NCBI RefSeq assembly: GCF_002217655.1
Contig: NZ_NEWK01000002.1
Coordinates: 63,164 to 127,163, forward strand
Length of the DNA: 64,000 nucleotides
Reading direction: 5' to 3'
Source of the DNA: Geobacillus thermocatenulatus
GTDB lineage: Bacteria; Bacillota; Bacilli; Bacillales; Anoxybacillaceae
Shown here: positions 43,103 through 51,711 of the stretch, one piece after another
Layout: the number at the start of each line of letters is the position of its first letter
Position numbering within the stretch: position 1 is the stretch's first letter
Program-made: the position numbers and the translations under genes
Notes under the pieces: generated by a model
The model's input: the letters and a program-made list of their open reading frames with translations, nothing else
Database searches by the model: none
Told to the model about the DNA's origin: nothing

Positions 43103-43855
43103 ATGAACGAACAATATCCGGTACTGCCTGGCGCGGAGCCGTTTTACGCCGAAAACGGGCCGGCCGGGGTGCTGCTCGTGCACGGGTTTACCGGCACGCC
43201 CCATAGCATGCGCCCGCTCGCTGAGGCGTATGCGAAAGCGGGGTATACCGTTTGTCTGCCGCGTTTAAAAGGCCATGGGACGCATTATGAAGATATGGAG
43301 CGGACGACATTCCGTGACTGGATTGATTCGGTCGAGGAAGGGTACGAATGGCTGAAGGAACGGTGCGGGACGATTTTTGTCACTGGGCTGTCGATGGGCG
43401 GGACGCTGACGCTTTATATGGCGGAACGTTACCCGTCCATCCGCGGCATCGTCCTGATCAATCCGGCGATTGACATTCCGGCCATTCGCGCTGGTCTGGC
43501 GGCGGGGGACGAGCTGCCGAGATATCTCGATTCGATCGGTTCCGACTTGAAAAATCCGGATGTGAAAGAGCTGGCGTACGAGAAAACGCCGACCGCTTCG
43601 CTTCTTCAGCTGGCTAGGCTGATGGAGCAAGTGAAAGGCGAGCTGGAACGCGTGGCATGCCCGATTTTAATTTTCGTCTCGAACGAAGACCATGTCGTGC
43701 CGCCTGAGAACGCGGACATCATTTTTCGCGGCGTCCGATCGTCAGACAAAGAGATCGTTCGTCTGAAAAACAGCTATCATGTCGCGACGCTTGATCATGA
43801 CCAGCCGCTCGTGATTGAACGGTCGCTCCGTTTTTTCGCCAAGCATTCGAAATAG
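43103..43855 (+). CDS. Monoacylglycerol lipase (carboxylesterase)
   Basis: A 250-residue alpha/beta hydrolase, closely similar to the thermostable monoacylglycerol lipase of Bacillus sp. H257 as I recall that sequence. The catalytic triad falls at the same numbers: Ser97 in GLSMG, Asp196 in NEDH and His226 in SYHVATLD. The oxyanion loop HGFTGTPHSM is intact. It hydrolyses 1(3)- and 2-monoacylglycerols in the cytoplasm and may also act as a general short-chain esterase (Est30-like). GGGGGAGAGG precedes the ATG. Confidence 0.93.
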   Translation: MNEQYPVLPGAEPFYAENGPAGVLLVHGFTGTPHSMRPLAEAYAKAGYTVCLPRLKGHGTHYEDMERTTFRDWIDSVEEGYEWLKERCGTIFVTGLSMGGTLTLYMAERYPSIRGIVLINPAIDIPAIRAGLAAGDELPRYLDSIGSDLKNPDVKELAYEKTPTASLLQLARLMEQVKGELERVACPILIFVSNEDHVVPPENADIIFRGVRSSDKEIVRLKNSYHVATLDHDQPLVIERSLRFFAKHSK

Positions 43856-43999
43856 CCGGACCCGACGTTTTGCCCATTCCGGCCAGAACGGGATGGGTCA
43901 TTTCTTTTGTCGTTATTTTTCTTAAAAAATAGATGGCTGTTTCCGAAGGATTGTTCTAAACTTATTAGATAGCAAGATGAAATGAAGGAGTTTCGTTAT

Positions 44000-46900
44000 A
44001 TGAAAATAGAAATGATCGCATCGCTTGTGAAAGAAAAACGAATCGTCGACGCCCTCGCCGGGGTGCGGCCATACCTTGAGAAGACCGGCCCGTTTCAGTG
44101 GCGGCCGCTCATGGCGTCCTGGGACGAGATTGAACCGTTTCGGACGCTTGTCCGCCTGTTTGATTACGCGCTCATGTACCGGCATAGCGGATTGGTTGCG
44201 CGGTACGCCCATCGGAAGTTCAACACGCTGCAGACGCTTGCGTGGTTGTGCGACGAATGGCTCGATCAACGCCGGCCGCTCGATGTGGAGGAGGCGCTCA
44301 CTCCGCGCCTGACCGCCGCGCTCGAAGGACGGGTGGAGGAGCCGAGGGAAGCGATCGCCCGGGCGGCGTTTGCGTTGGTGCGCGCTTTATTGGATATGCA
44401 GCGGATCGATGAGGCGCGGGAATGGATGGATGTGGTTGCCCGTTATGAGACGGTGCCGATGCATGACAAGTGGGGCTATTTTTATATCGAAACCGGCGAC
44501 CGGAAGCGAGCGGAACAAGCGATCCGGGCTGGGTTGGACGACCCGGAGCGCGGCGACATGTGCTATTTGCTTCTTGCCGATTTGTGTGCGCTCGATGGCC
44601 GCCACCACGAGGCGCTTGCCGTTCTGGAGGAAGGAGGGCAGCGTTTTCCGCAAGTGATGGCGTTTTACGCTGAGCGCGTGCGCCGCTTGCGCGATGTGCG
44701 CGCCTACCGCGAGGCGCTCGCGGCGATGGATGAACTTGACCGCCTGAATCCGCTTCATATGCATCGCCGTTATTTCGCCCATTTGCGCGCCGAACTGTAT
44801 TACCAGCTTGACGAATGGGAGAAGCTTGAATCGCTTGTGAAAGCGGAGCCGCAGCTTGAAAAAACGCCGTACGCCCGAGCGCTTGGGCGGCAAAGGAAAC
44901 GGTCGGTGGCGCTGCCGCTTGTGCCGGTCGTGCAAAAGCATAACTATTGCGTGCCGGCGAGTTTGGAAATGATGCTTCGATTGCTTGGCTCCCCCCGCAC
45001 GCAGGATGAAGTGGCCGAACATATTTTTGATGTGCGCGGATCGAAATTGTCGACGACGGTTCATTATTTGGAAGAGCTTGGCTTTGTTTGCCGCTTTTTC
45101 GTCGGCTCGCCGCTTCGTTGGAAGCGGCTGATTGATGAGGGCGTTCCGGTGCTGTTAAGCGTCGATTATGAACAGTCATCGCACGTGCAGGTGTTGTTTG
45201 GCTATGACGAGCGGCTTGGGGCGTTGTACGTGCAAGACCCGAATCTATTTGATCCGTTTGTTGTTTCCGAGGACGAGCTTGCCAAATGGTATGCAGGGAC
45301 GCATTATTTGTCGATTGTGGTGCTTCCCCGGGAAAAAGCGGCGCTCGCCGCCGAGCTCCCTAAAGAGGAAGACCGCTATTTCCGCGAATTGCACGCGTTG
45401 GCTGAAAAGATGGACGAGGACGAACAGGCGCATTTCGCCGTGTTTGTCGCCTTTTTGCGCCAGCATGAGCACATCCCGTACACATGGCTGTATGTCATGA
45501 AGCATTTTAGCAGCGATGAGACGAAGCCGCTTGTATTGGAGTATACGGAACGAGTCTTGAACGAGTATCCGGAACATAACGACTTGCTGCTGATGGCGGC
45601 GAAAGCGTACGTCTACACGCAAGAAATGGAGAAGGCCGAAGACGTTCTCAAACGGGTGAAAGGAAAGGCGCAAAGCCCGCTCTACCATTATTTGCGCGGC
45701 CGCATTGCGTTTTTTGCCAGCCGCTACGAAGAGGCGGCCCGCTATTTTCGCACCTCGCTCCAGTTGGACCCAGACCAGCCGGAAGTGTGGAGCTATTTCG
45801 GGCTCGCCTCGGCGTACGCCGGTCATATCGAAAAAGGGCTCATCTCTTCGCGCGTGGCGGTCAGCCTGTATCCGGGCGATTTGTTTATCGAAACGAACCA
45901 CGGTGTGCTGTTGTTCCACGCGAAGCGGTTCGCCGAAGCGCGCGCCTGGTTTGATCGTCTTGTGCGCCGCGAACGGCGGGATGCCCAGCTTTGGTATGAG
46001 CGGGCCCGCTGCGACATGGAGCTTGGCCGCCGGCGCAAGGCGGAACGCGGCTTTTGTGTCGCCAAAGCGCTCGACCCGCAGGAACCGCACCCGTATTTGA
46101 TGTTGGCTGACTTGTATGATGACGACGGCGATCGGGAAAAAGCGAAAGCGGTGCTGGAAGAGGGGCTGGCCGCTGCTAGACGCTTGGCGCCGCTTTACGT
46201 CCGTCTTGGCGATCTCTATATGGAGGAAGGGGAGGCGGAACAAGCGGTTTCGTGCTATAAAGAGGCGGTCCGTCATGACCGCGATGACGTGTTCGCCCAT
46301 CTCGGCTTGGCGTCTGCCCTTGCGGAGCGCGGGGATATGGATGAGGCACGCCGGTATGTGATCGAGCAGCGCGCCCGTTTTGCCGCCAACAGCGAATATT
46401 GGCTGAACGCGGGAAGATGGCTTGTCGCCCATGGGTTCGCCGATGAGGAGGAAGGACGCGAGACGGCGCTGTCGTGGTTGGAAGAAGGGTTGCGTCTGGC
46501 TGAGTTTGAGGCGGAAGAAGCGTACGAGTTTTACCTTGATCAGCTGGCAACGCCGTCTTTAGAGGAACGCGGCCGGGCGTTTTTAGAGCAGCTTGTCTCG
46601 GCTCGCCCGACACTCGCTTCGGCCCATTCCGCTCTCGGCGTCCTTTATGAGCGGCGAGGCCGGCTGTCGAAGGCCATGACGTTTTACCGAGAAGCTGCCG
46701 CCATGGGCCATGCGCTTTCCCTCTTCCGGCTCGCGGAGCTGTGCGCCTCGCTTGGACGCCACGAAGAGGCGAAACAACAGTATGAGGCTTGTCTCAAAGC
46801 CGATCCATCGTTTGTCCTTTGCCATTTTCGCTTAGCTTCACTCTATGAGGCGGAAGGAAACGAAGAGCGGCAGCACGCGCATTTGCTTGAGGCGGTGCGC

Positions 46901-48157
46901 TTGGCCCCGAAGCGCGTCGATATGGAGCAGCTTGCCGCGATCGTGGAGCCTTCCGCGCTTCTCCGCGCGTTGGCTGACGCCCGTCCGCATGCAGGGGAGG
47001 CGTGGTATTACGACAGCCTTGGATATGTTTATGGAGCGCTCGGCCGGCGCGATCAAGAAAAGGCGGCCGTCGAGAAGGCGCTTGCTCTTGACCCGGACCA
47101 TCCTGAAGTGCTCCGCCATTGGGCGATCGTGCTGATCGCGGAAGGACCCCAAAAAGAGGCGGCGAAACTGCTCGAACAGTTGATGGTGCGCCATCCGGAT
47201 GATGAATCGTTGTACCCGTTGTATGTTGCTCTCTTTCCGAAAACGATGCGCGGCTTAGGGAAGCTGCGCCATCGACTCGAGCGGCTAAAGGCAAGCCGCG
47301 AGGCGAAAAGCGTGATGTATCGGAACACCGCCTCGGCTCTTCTCCCGTATTTTGGCGAGGAGCAGGGGGGGCATGACGAACCGGTGCGATGGTGGACAAA
47401 AGCGAAAGAATGGGTCGGCACCGTTGTCTTGTTTTCGATTGTGACCGATTTCTACGACGAAGCGATTCGCCTCAACCGCAGCGATGCGGAAGCCTACAGG
47501 CGGCTCGCCCGCTTATATGCCGCGCTCGAATTGGACAGCGATGCCGTGAAAACGTGGCGCAAAGCGCTCGCCCGCGTTTGGGATCCGTCTTTGGCGCAAG
47601 AATTTGTGGAATATTTATTGGCCGCCGATGAGGAAAGAAAACGCGAGGAAGCGAAGCGCTGGCTGGAGCGGCTGCTGGCTGATGACCCGGATGATGTCGA
47701 CCTGCGCGTGCTGCAGGCGGTCGTTTGGCTTCAAGAAGGACAGCGCGAGAAAGCCGAGCGGCAGCTCGAGGCGATCGTGGCGGAAGAACTGCTCGCCCGT
47801 GAGGCGCTCATGTTGCTTGGCGAACAGTATATGGAAACGGGCCGCTGCCAGGAAGCGGCGGCGCTTTGGGAGCGCTATGCCGATTGGTATCCTGAGAATG
47901 AAGAGTTCCATATGCAGCTTGCGGCTGTTTATGAAGAAGCGGGGCGCATCGATCAAGCGCTCGCGGCCATCGAGCGGTGCGTCCATATGGCCAACGATGC
48001 CCGGCTTCGCTACGAACGAGCCCGCTATCTCGCGCTGCTTGGACGCTTCGATGAGGCGAAAGAAGAGCTTCGGGCGGCGCTGGCGGCCGATGAAAGCGGG
48101 GAGCTGGCCGTCTTGGCAGCCGACGAGCCGGCATTTCACCGCTTGGAGCGGATGTGA
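44000..48157 (+). CDS. Giant TPR protein with embedded C39-like peptidase domain
   Basis: A 1385-residue protein without signal peptide or membrane helix. About 300 residues of helical TPR-like repeats are followed by a papain-like C39 domain. Its triad is visible as Cys317 (HNYCVPASLEMMLRLLG), His395 (SSHVQVLFGYD) and Asp413 (VQDPN), with spacing as in C39 peptidases. About 900 residues of tetratricopeptide repeats follow (for example AARYFRTSLQLDPDQPEVWSYFGLASAYAGH and EKAALEKALALDPDHPEVL). C39 domains normally cut double-glycine leaders inside ABC exporters; here it is soluble and between repeats. ATG 44000 lies behind AAGGAG. It stands alone between the lipase gene and the yidC2 leader. 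The function is unknown. Confidence 0.85.
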   Translation: MKIEMIASLVKEKRIVDALAGVRPYLEKTGPFQWRPLMASWDEIEPFRTLVRLFDYALMYRHSGLVARYAHRKFNTLQTLAWLCDEWLDQRRPLDVEEALTPRLTAALEGRVEEPREAIARAAFALVRALLDMQRIDEAREWMDVVARYETVPMHDKWGYFYIETGDRKRAEQAIRAGLDDPERGDMCYLLLADLCALDGRHHEALAVLEEGGQRFPQVMAFYAERVRRLRDVRAYREALAAMDELDRLNPLHMHRRYFAHLRAELYYQLDEWEKLESLVKAEPQLEKTPYARALGRQRKRSVALPLVPVVQKHNYCVPASLEMMLRLLGSPRTQDEVAEHIFDVRGSKLSTTVHYLEELGFVCRFFVGSPLRWKRLIDEGVPVLLSVDYEQSSHVQVLFGYDERLGALYVQDPNLFDPFVVSEDELAKWYAGTHYLSIVVLPREKAALAAELPKEEDRYFRELHALAEKMDEDEQAHFAVFVAFLRQHEHIPYTWLYVMKHFSSDETKPLVLEYTERVLNEYPEHNDLLLMAAKAYVYTQEMEKAEDVLKRVKGKAQSPLYHYLRGRIAFFASRYEEAARYFRTSLQLDPDQPEVWSYFGLASAYAGHIEKGLISSRVAVSLYPGDLFIETNHGVLLFHAKRFAEARAWFDRLVRRERRDAQLWYERARCDMELGRRRKAERGFCVAKALDPQEPHPYLMLADLYDDDGDREKAKAVLEEGLAAARRLAPLYVRLGDLYMEEGEAEQAVSCYKEAVRHDRDDVFAHLGLASALAERGDMDEARRYVIEQRARFAANSEYWLNAGRWLVAHGFADEEEGRETALSWLEEGLRLAEFEAEEAYEFYLDQLATPSLEERGRAFLEQLVSARPTLASAHSALGVLYERRGRLSKAMTFYREAAAMGHALSLFRLAELCASLGRHEEAKQQYEACLKADPSFVLCHFRLASLYEAEGNEERQHAHLLEAVRLAPKRVDMEQLAAIVEPSALLRALADARPHAGEAWYYDSLGYVYGALGRRDQEKAAVEKALALDPDHPEVLRHWAIVLIAEGPQKEAAKLLEQLMVRHPDDESLYPLYVALFPKTMRGLGKLRHRLERLKASREAKSVMYRNTASALLPYFGEEQGGHDEPVRWWTKAKEWVGTVVLFSIVTDFYDEAIRLNRSDAEAYRRLARLYAALELDSDAVKTWRKALARVWDPSLAQEFVEYLLAADEERKREEAKRWLERLLADDPDDVDLRVLQAVVWLQEGQREKAERQLEAIVAEELLAREALMLLGEQYMETGRCQEAAALWERYADWYPENEEFHMQLAAVYEEAGRIDQALAAIERCVHMANDARLRYERARYLALLGRFDEAKEELRAALAADESGELAVLAADEPAFHRLERM

Positions 48158-48238
48158 TCAATTGTTGCTTTTCTTTCGGTTGAAAGTTTGCTATTGTATG
48201 GAAAGAGAACAATCGACAGGCGAAAGGGAGGTGGACGC

Positions 48239-48508
48239 ATGGAAGCGCCTATTGATTTGCTTGTCTATATGTCGCTTGTCGGCGCGCTATGGATCATCAT
48301 GAAAGGACATACGAGCGCGCGCCGGATGGCAGGTTCGCTGTTTTATGAACCGGCGTTGGCCGCGGTTCGCGAGCATGAAGCAGAGGGAGGCGCCGAACGG
48401 GCGGCGCTTCCATGGCGCCCGCTGTTTTTGCCGCAGCGGCGGAAAATTCCCGTTCGGGAACGGACAAGCCGAACGGATGAGGATGGAAGGCCCTTTCCTT
48501 TATGTTGA
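48239..48508 (+). CDS. MifM-like leader peptide upstream of yidC2
   Basis: An 89-residue protein with one N-terminal membrane helix (IDLLVYMSLVGALWIIM, residues 5-21) and a basic then acidic hydrophilic tail ending RTDEDGRPFPLC. GGGAGGTG precedes ATG 48239. Size, topology and position match B. subtilis MifM, the leader that stalls in the ribosome when YidC1/SpoIIIJ activity is low and so switches on yidC2. Sequence similarity to MifM itself is slight, apart from the acidic cluster near the end (DED versus DEED). The last seven codons form the 5' arm of a hairpin that hides the yidC2 ribosome-binding site. Confidence 0.65.
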   Translation: MEAPIDLLVYMSLVGALWIIMKGHTSARRMAGSLFYEPALAAVREHEAEGGAERAALPWRPLFLPQRRKIPVRERTSRTDEDGRPFPLC

Positions 48509-48543
48509 AACGGCATGATTTTGCAACATGATCAAAGGAGGGC
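48490..48543 (+). promoter_or_regulatory. Hairpin sequestering the yidC2 ribosome-binding site
   Basis: GCCC-tt-TCCTTT-ATGTTG (48490-48507) pairs with CAACAT-gatc-AAAGGA-GGGC (48524-48543). The 3' arm contains the Shine-Dalgarno AAAGGAGG; the 5' arm is the end of the leader reading frame including its stop codon. A ribosome stalled a few codons before the end would hold the hairpin open. Confidence 0.75.
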
Positions 48544-48548
48544 TTTTC

Positions 48549-49298
48549 ATGAAAAAATGGGGATTGGTGCTGCTTGGCGCCGTTTTGCTTCTTGCCGGCT
48601 GCAACCGCAACGAACCGATCGACGAACATAGCCAAGGCATTTGGAACCATTATTTTGTCTACCCGATGTCGAAGCTTCTTTTGACGCTTGGGCACTGGTT
48701 TGGCGACAATTACGGCATCGCCATTATCGTGCTGACGCTCATCGTCCGCTTTTGCTTGCTGCCGCTCATTTTGAAGCAGTTCCGTGCATCGATCGCCATG
48801 CAAAAACTGCGCCCGGAGCTTATGAAGCTGCAAGAAAAATATAAAAGCAAAGACCCGGAAACGCAGCGCAAGCTCCAGCAAGAAATGATGCAGCTGTATC
48901 AAAAGCACGGCGTCAACCCGGCGAGCGGCTGCCTGCCGGTGCTCATTCAAATGCCGATTTTTATGGCGCTGTATTACGCGATTTCGCGGACGCAGGAAAT
49001 TAAAACGCATTCGTTCTTATGGGTCGAACTCGGCCATCGCGATCCGTATTTCATTTTGCCCGTTTTGGCGGCGTTGACGACGTTCATCTCGCTCCGCCTG
49101 TCGCCGTCGATGGCTGAAGAGCAAATGCCGCAAATGGCGATGATGTCGTACATCATGCCGGTGATGATTTTTATCGGCGCCAGCTCCGTTCCGTCGGCGC
49201 TGTCGCTCTATTGGGTCGTCGGCGGCTGCTTCTCGATCATCCAGTCGCTCATTTTGCGTGCTCAAATGAAGGCGGCCAAAGCGGCGGAAAACAGCTGA
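48549..49298 (+). CDS. yidC2: YidC2 membrane protein insertase (YqjG-type)
   Basis: A 249-residue Oxa1/YidC-family insertase with a lipoprotein signal (LLLAGC, Cys at about residue 20) and five transmembrane segments. The hydrophilic groove arginine is present in IVLTLIVRFCLLPLILKQFRAS. The cytoplasmic hairpin (QKLRPELMKLQEKYKSKDPETQRKLQQEMMQLYQKHGVNPASGCLPVLIQMP) is complete. Bacillus has two such proteins, SpoIIIJ (YidC1) and YqjG (YidC2). The leader and hairpin upstream argue for YidC2. AAAGGAGG lies eight bases before ATG 48549. Confidence 0.9.
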   Translation: MKKWGLVLLGAVLLLAGCNRNEPIDEHSQGIWNHYFVYPMSKLLLTLGHWFGDNYGIAIIVLTLIVRFCLLPLILKQFRASIAMQKLRPELMKLQEKYKSKDPETQRKLQQEMMQLYQKHGVNPASGCLPVLIQMPIFMALYYAISRTQEIKTHSFLWVELGHRDPYFILPVLAALTTFISLRLSPSMAEEQMPQMAMMSYIMPVMIFIGASSVPSALSLYWVVGGCFSIIQSLILRAQMKAAKAAENS

Positions 49299-49310
49299 AA
49301 CGACTTCGAC

Positions 49311-49343
49311 AATCCCCTGTCCGCTTCCAGCAGGCAGGGGATT
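49311..49343 (+). terminator. Hairpin after yidC2
   Basis: AATCCCCTG pairs with CAGGGGATT. The T-run is broken (TTGTTGTCTT). Confidence 0.6.
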
Positions 49344-49464
49344 TGTTGTCTTGTCTGCTGTCAATGCTGATATGGTATAATGGTAGAAAAGTCCAACAAG
49401 ATGTAGGCGAGATGGAAAAGCAGCAACCCGAACCGTGCAGGAAGAGGAGAAGGAGTGAATGGGA

Positions 49465-50016
49465 ATGAACAAGGCGCTTATTAACATCGACTACACCGTC
49501 GATTTCATCGCTGATCATGGCGCGCTCACATGCGGGAAGCCGGGTCAGGCGATTGAAAAAGAGCTCGTGCGGGTGACGAAACAGTTTATTGACAACGGTG
49601 ATTTTGTCGTCTTTGCCATTGACAAGCATGCGGCGGGAGACGACTATCATCCGGAAACGAAGCTGTTTCCGCCGCATAACATTGAAGGGACGGAGGGGCG
49701 AAAGCTGTACGGGGAGCTCGAGGCGGTGTATCAGGCGAACAGGCATAAAAACAATGTGTATTGGATGGACAAAACGCGCTACAGCGCGTTCGCCGGGACT
49801 GATTTGGAGCTGAAATTGCGCGAGAGAGGCATCACGGAGGTGCATTTGGTCGGCTGCTGCACCGATATTTGCGTCCTTCATACGGCGGTCGATGCGTACA
49901 ACAAAGGATTTCGCATCGTCGTCCACCGGCGGGCGGTGGCGAGCTTCGACGCGGCGGGACATGAATGGGCGCTTCGCCATTTTCGCCATACGCTAGGCGC
50001 GGAAATAGTGGAATAA
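49465..50016 (+). CDS. pncA: Nicotinamidase
   Basis: A 183-residue isochorismatase-fold amidase that converts nicotinamide to nicotinate for NAD salvage. The triad Asp9, Lys103 and Cys136 is visible (NIDYTVDF, KTRYSAF, CTDICVLHTA). Metal-site residues are in DKHAAGDDYHPE. ATG 49465 is preferred over ATG 49459 because AAGGAG is nine rather than three bases away, and the product then matches B. subtilis PncA (MKKALICIDYT). The gene is followed by pncB, as in B. subtilis. Confidence 0.95.
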   Translation: MNKALINIDYTVDFIADHGALTCGKPGQAIEKELVRVTKQFIDNGDFVVFAIDKHAAGDDYHPETKLFPPHNIEGTEGRKLYGELEAVYQANRHKNNVYWMDKTRYSAFAGTDLELKLRERGITEVHLVGCCTDICVLHTAVDAYNKGFRIVVHRRAVASFDAAGHEWALRHFRHTLGAEIVE

Positions 50017-50097
50017 TGGAGAAAACGTGATAGAATAGACGATGAACATTGTTTTATTCGGCGGCGCCGTCATTCGTGTGTTGGAGGTTGCACATTC

Positions 50098-51567
50098 ATG
50101 AAGACATATGCTGATGACAGTTTGATGCTTCATACGGACTTATATCAAATCAATATGGTCGAGACGTATTGGGAAGATCGTATGCATGAGCGCCGCGCTG
50201 TGTTTGAAGTGTTTTTCCGCAAGCTGCCGTTTGGCAACGGCTATGCGGTGTTCGCTGGGTTGGAGCGTGTCATTCAGTTTTTGCAGCAGTTCCGATTCTC
50301 TGACAGCGACATCGACTATTTGCGCCAAGAACTTGGTTACCGCGACGATTTTTTAGACTATTTGCGGACGCTTCGCTTCACCGGCACGGTCCGTTCGATG
50401 CGCGAAGGGGAAGTGGTGTTTGCCAACGAACCGATTATGCGCATTGAGGCGCCGCTTGCGGAGGCGCAGCTCATCGAAACGGCTATTTTAAACATCATCA
50501 ATTTCCAGACGCTCATCGCCACGAAAGCGTCGCGCATTAAGCATATTCTCGGGGACGAACCGGCCTTGGAGTTTGGCAGCCGGCGGGCGCAGGAGATGGA
50601 TGCGGCGCTATGGGGCGCGCGCGCGGCGTATATCGGCGGGATTGAGGCGACATCGAACGTGCGCGCTGGGAAGCTGTTTGGCATTCCGGTCGCCGGAACG
50701 CATGCCCATTCGATGATTCAAGCGTACCAGGATGAATACACGGCCTTTTTGAAGTATGCACGCCGCCACAAAGACTGTGTCTTTCTTGTCGATACGTACG
50801 ATACGTTGAAGTCGGGGGTGCCAAACGCCATTCGCGTCGCGAAGGAGCTGGGCGACCAAATCAACTTTATCGGCATCCGCATCGACAGCGGCGATTTGGC
50901 CTATTTGTCGAAAGAAGCGCGAAAAATGCTCGATGAAGCCGGATTTCCGAACGCGAAAATTTTCGCCTCGAACGATTTGGACGAAGATACGATTTTAAAC
51001 TTAAAATCGCAAGGAGCGAAAATCGATGTGTGGGGGATCGGCACAAAGCTCATTACGGCGTACGATCAGCCGGCGCTCGGCGCCGTGTACAAAATGGTGG
51101 CGATCGAAAACGAACGCGGTGAGATGGTCGATACGATCAAAATCAGCGGCAATCCGGAAAAAGTGACGACGCCGGGGCTGAAGCGGGTGTACCGCATCGT
51201 CAACAAAATCAACCATAAAGCGGAAGGCGACTACATCGCCTTAGAGAGCGAAAACCCGCAGCAAGAAGAGCGGCTGAAAATGTTCCATCCGGTGTACACG
51301 TTCATCAGCAAATTCGTCACCAATTTCGAAGCGCGTGATTTGCATGTGACGATCTTCGACAACGGCCGGCTTGTGTATACGTCGCCCCCGCTTCCGGACA
51401 TTCAAGCGTACGCGAAAGAAAGCTTGCGCTTGTTTTGGGAGGAGTACAAACGGACGCTCAATCCCGAGCAATATCCCGTCGATTTGAGCCAAGCGTGCTG
51501 GGACAATAAGATGGAAAACATCCGCAAGGTGAAAGAAAAAATTGCAGGCGCATCTTTAAGTGAATAA
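50098..51567 (+). CDS. pncB: Nicotinate phosphoribosyltransferase
   Basis: A 489-residue enzyme that joins nicotinate and PRPP to nicotinate mononucleotide, the step after PncA. Landmarks are MLHTDLYQINMVETYWE, GSRRAQEMDAALWGARAAYIGG, VAGTHAHSMIQAY and IRIDSGDLAYLSKEARKMLDEAG. TTGGAGGTTG lies before the ATG. It probably shares regulation with pncA 80 bases upstream, although a -10-like TAGAAT lies in the gap near 50030. Confidence 0.95.
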   Translation: MKTYADDSLMLHTDLYQINMVETYWEDRMHERRAVFEVFFRKLPFGNGYAVFAGLERVIQFLQQFRFSDSDIDYLRQELGYRDDFLDYLRTLRFTGTVRSMREGEVVFANEPIMRIEAPLAEAQLIETAILNIINFQTLIATKASRIKHILGDEPALEFGSRRAQEMDAALWGARAAYIGGIEATSNVRAGKLFGIPVAGTHAHSMIQAYQDEYTAFLKYARRHKDCVFLVDTYDTLKSGVPNAIRVAKELGDQINFIGIRIDSGDLAYLSKEARKMLDEAGFPNAKIFASNDLDEDTILNLKSQGAKIDVWGIGTKLITAYDQPALGAVYKMVAIENERGEMVDTIKISGNPEKVTTPGLKRVYRIVNKINHKAEGDYIALESENPQQEERLKMFHPVYTFISKFVTNFEARDLHVTIFDNGRLVYTSPPLPDIQAYAKESLRLFWEEYKRTLNPEQYPVDLSQACWDNKMENIRKVKEKIAGASLSE

Positions 51568-51597
51568 CCGCCTTGGCTGCGGGGCAAGCGCATGGTG

Positions 51598-51665
51598 TCG
51601 CTTTGCGCGCGATCGACCGCCTTAACCGGTCCCGCGCGTTGCAACGCAAAGCGATATTCTTTTTT
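51598..51665 (+). terminator. Long compound terminator of pncB
   Basis: TCGCTTTGCG pairs with CGCAAAGCGA, enclosing CGCG and GACCG / CGGTC inner stems. TATTCTTTTTT follows. Confidence 0.85.
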
Positions 51666-51678
51666 CCGCCGCAATAAC

Positions 51679-51711
51679 AAAGGTGTCCCGAACGGCGCGG
51701 GACACCTCTTT
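51679..51711. terminator. Terminator between pncB and pepF
   Basis: AGGTGTCCC pairs with GGGACACCT, with A- and T-rich flanks for both directions. The core is the same as at the fru terminator. Confidence 0.85.

Noticed and set aside
45245-46432. Long open frame on the minus strand inside the TPR gene (395 codons)
   Set aside because: It is a by-product of the GC-rich codon pattern of the TPR gene. It has no ribosome-binding site, is full of His/Arg/Gly runs and shows no known motif.
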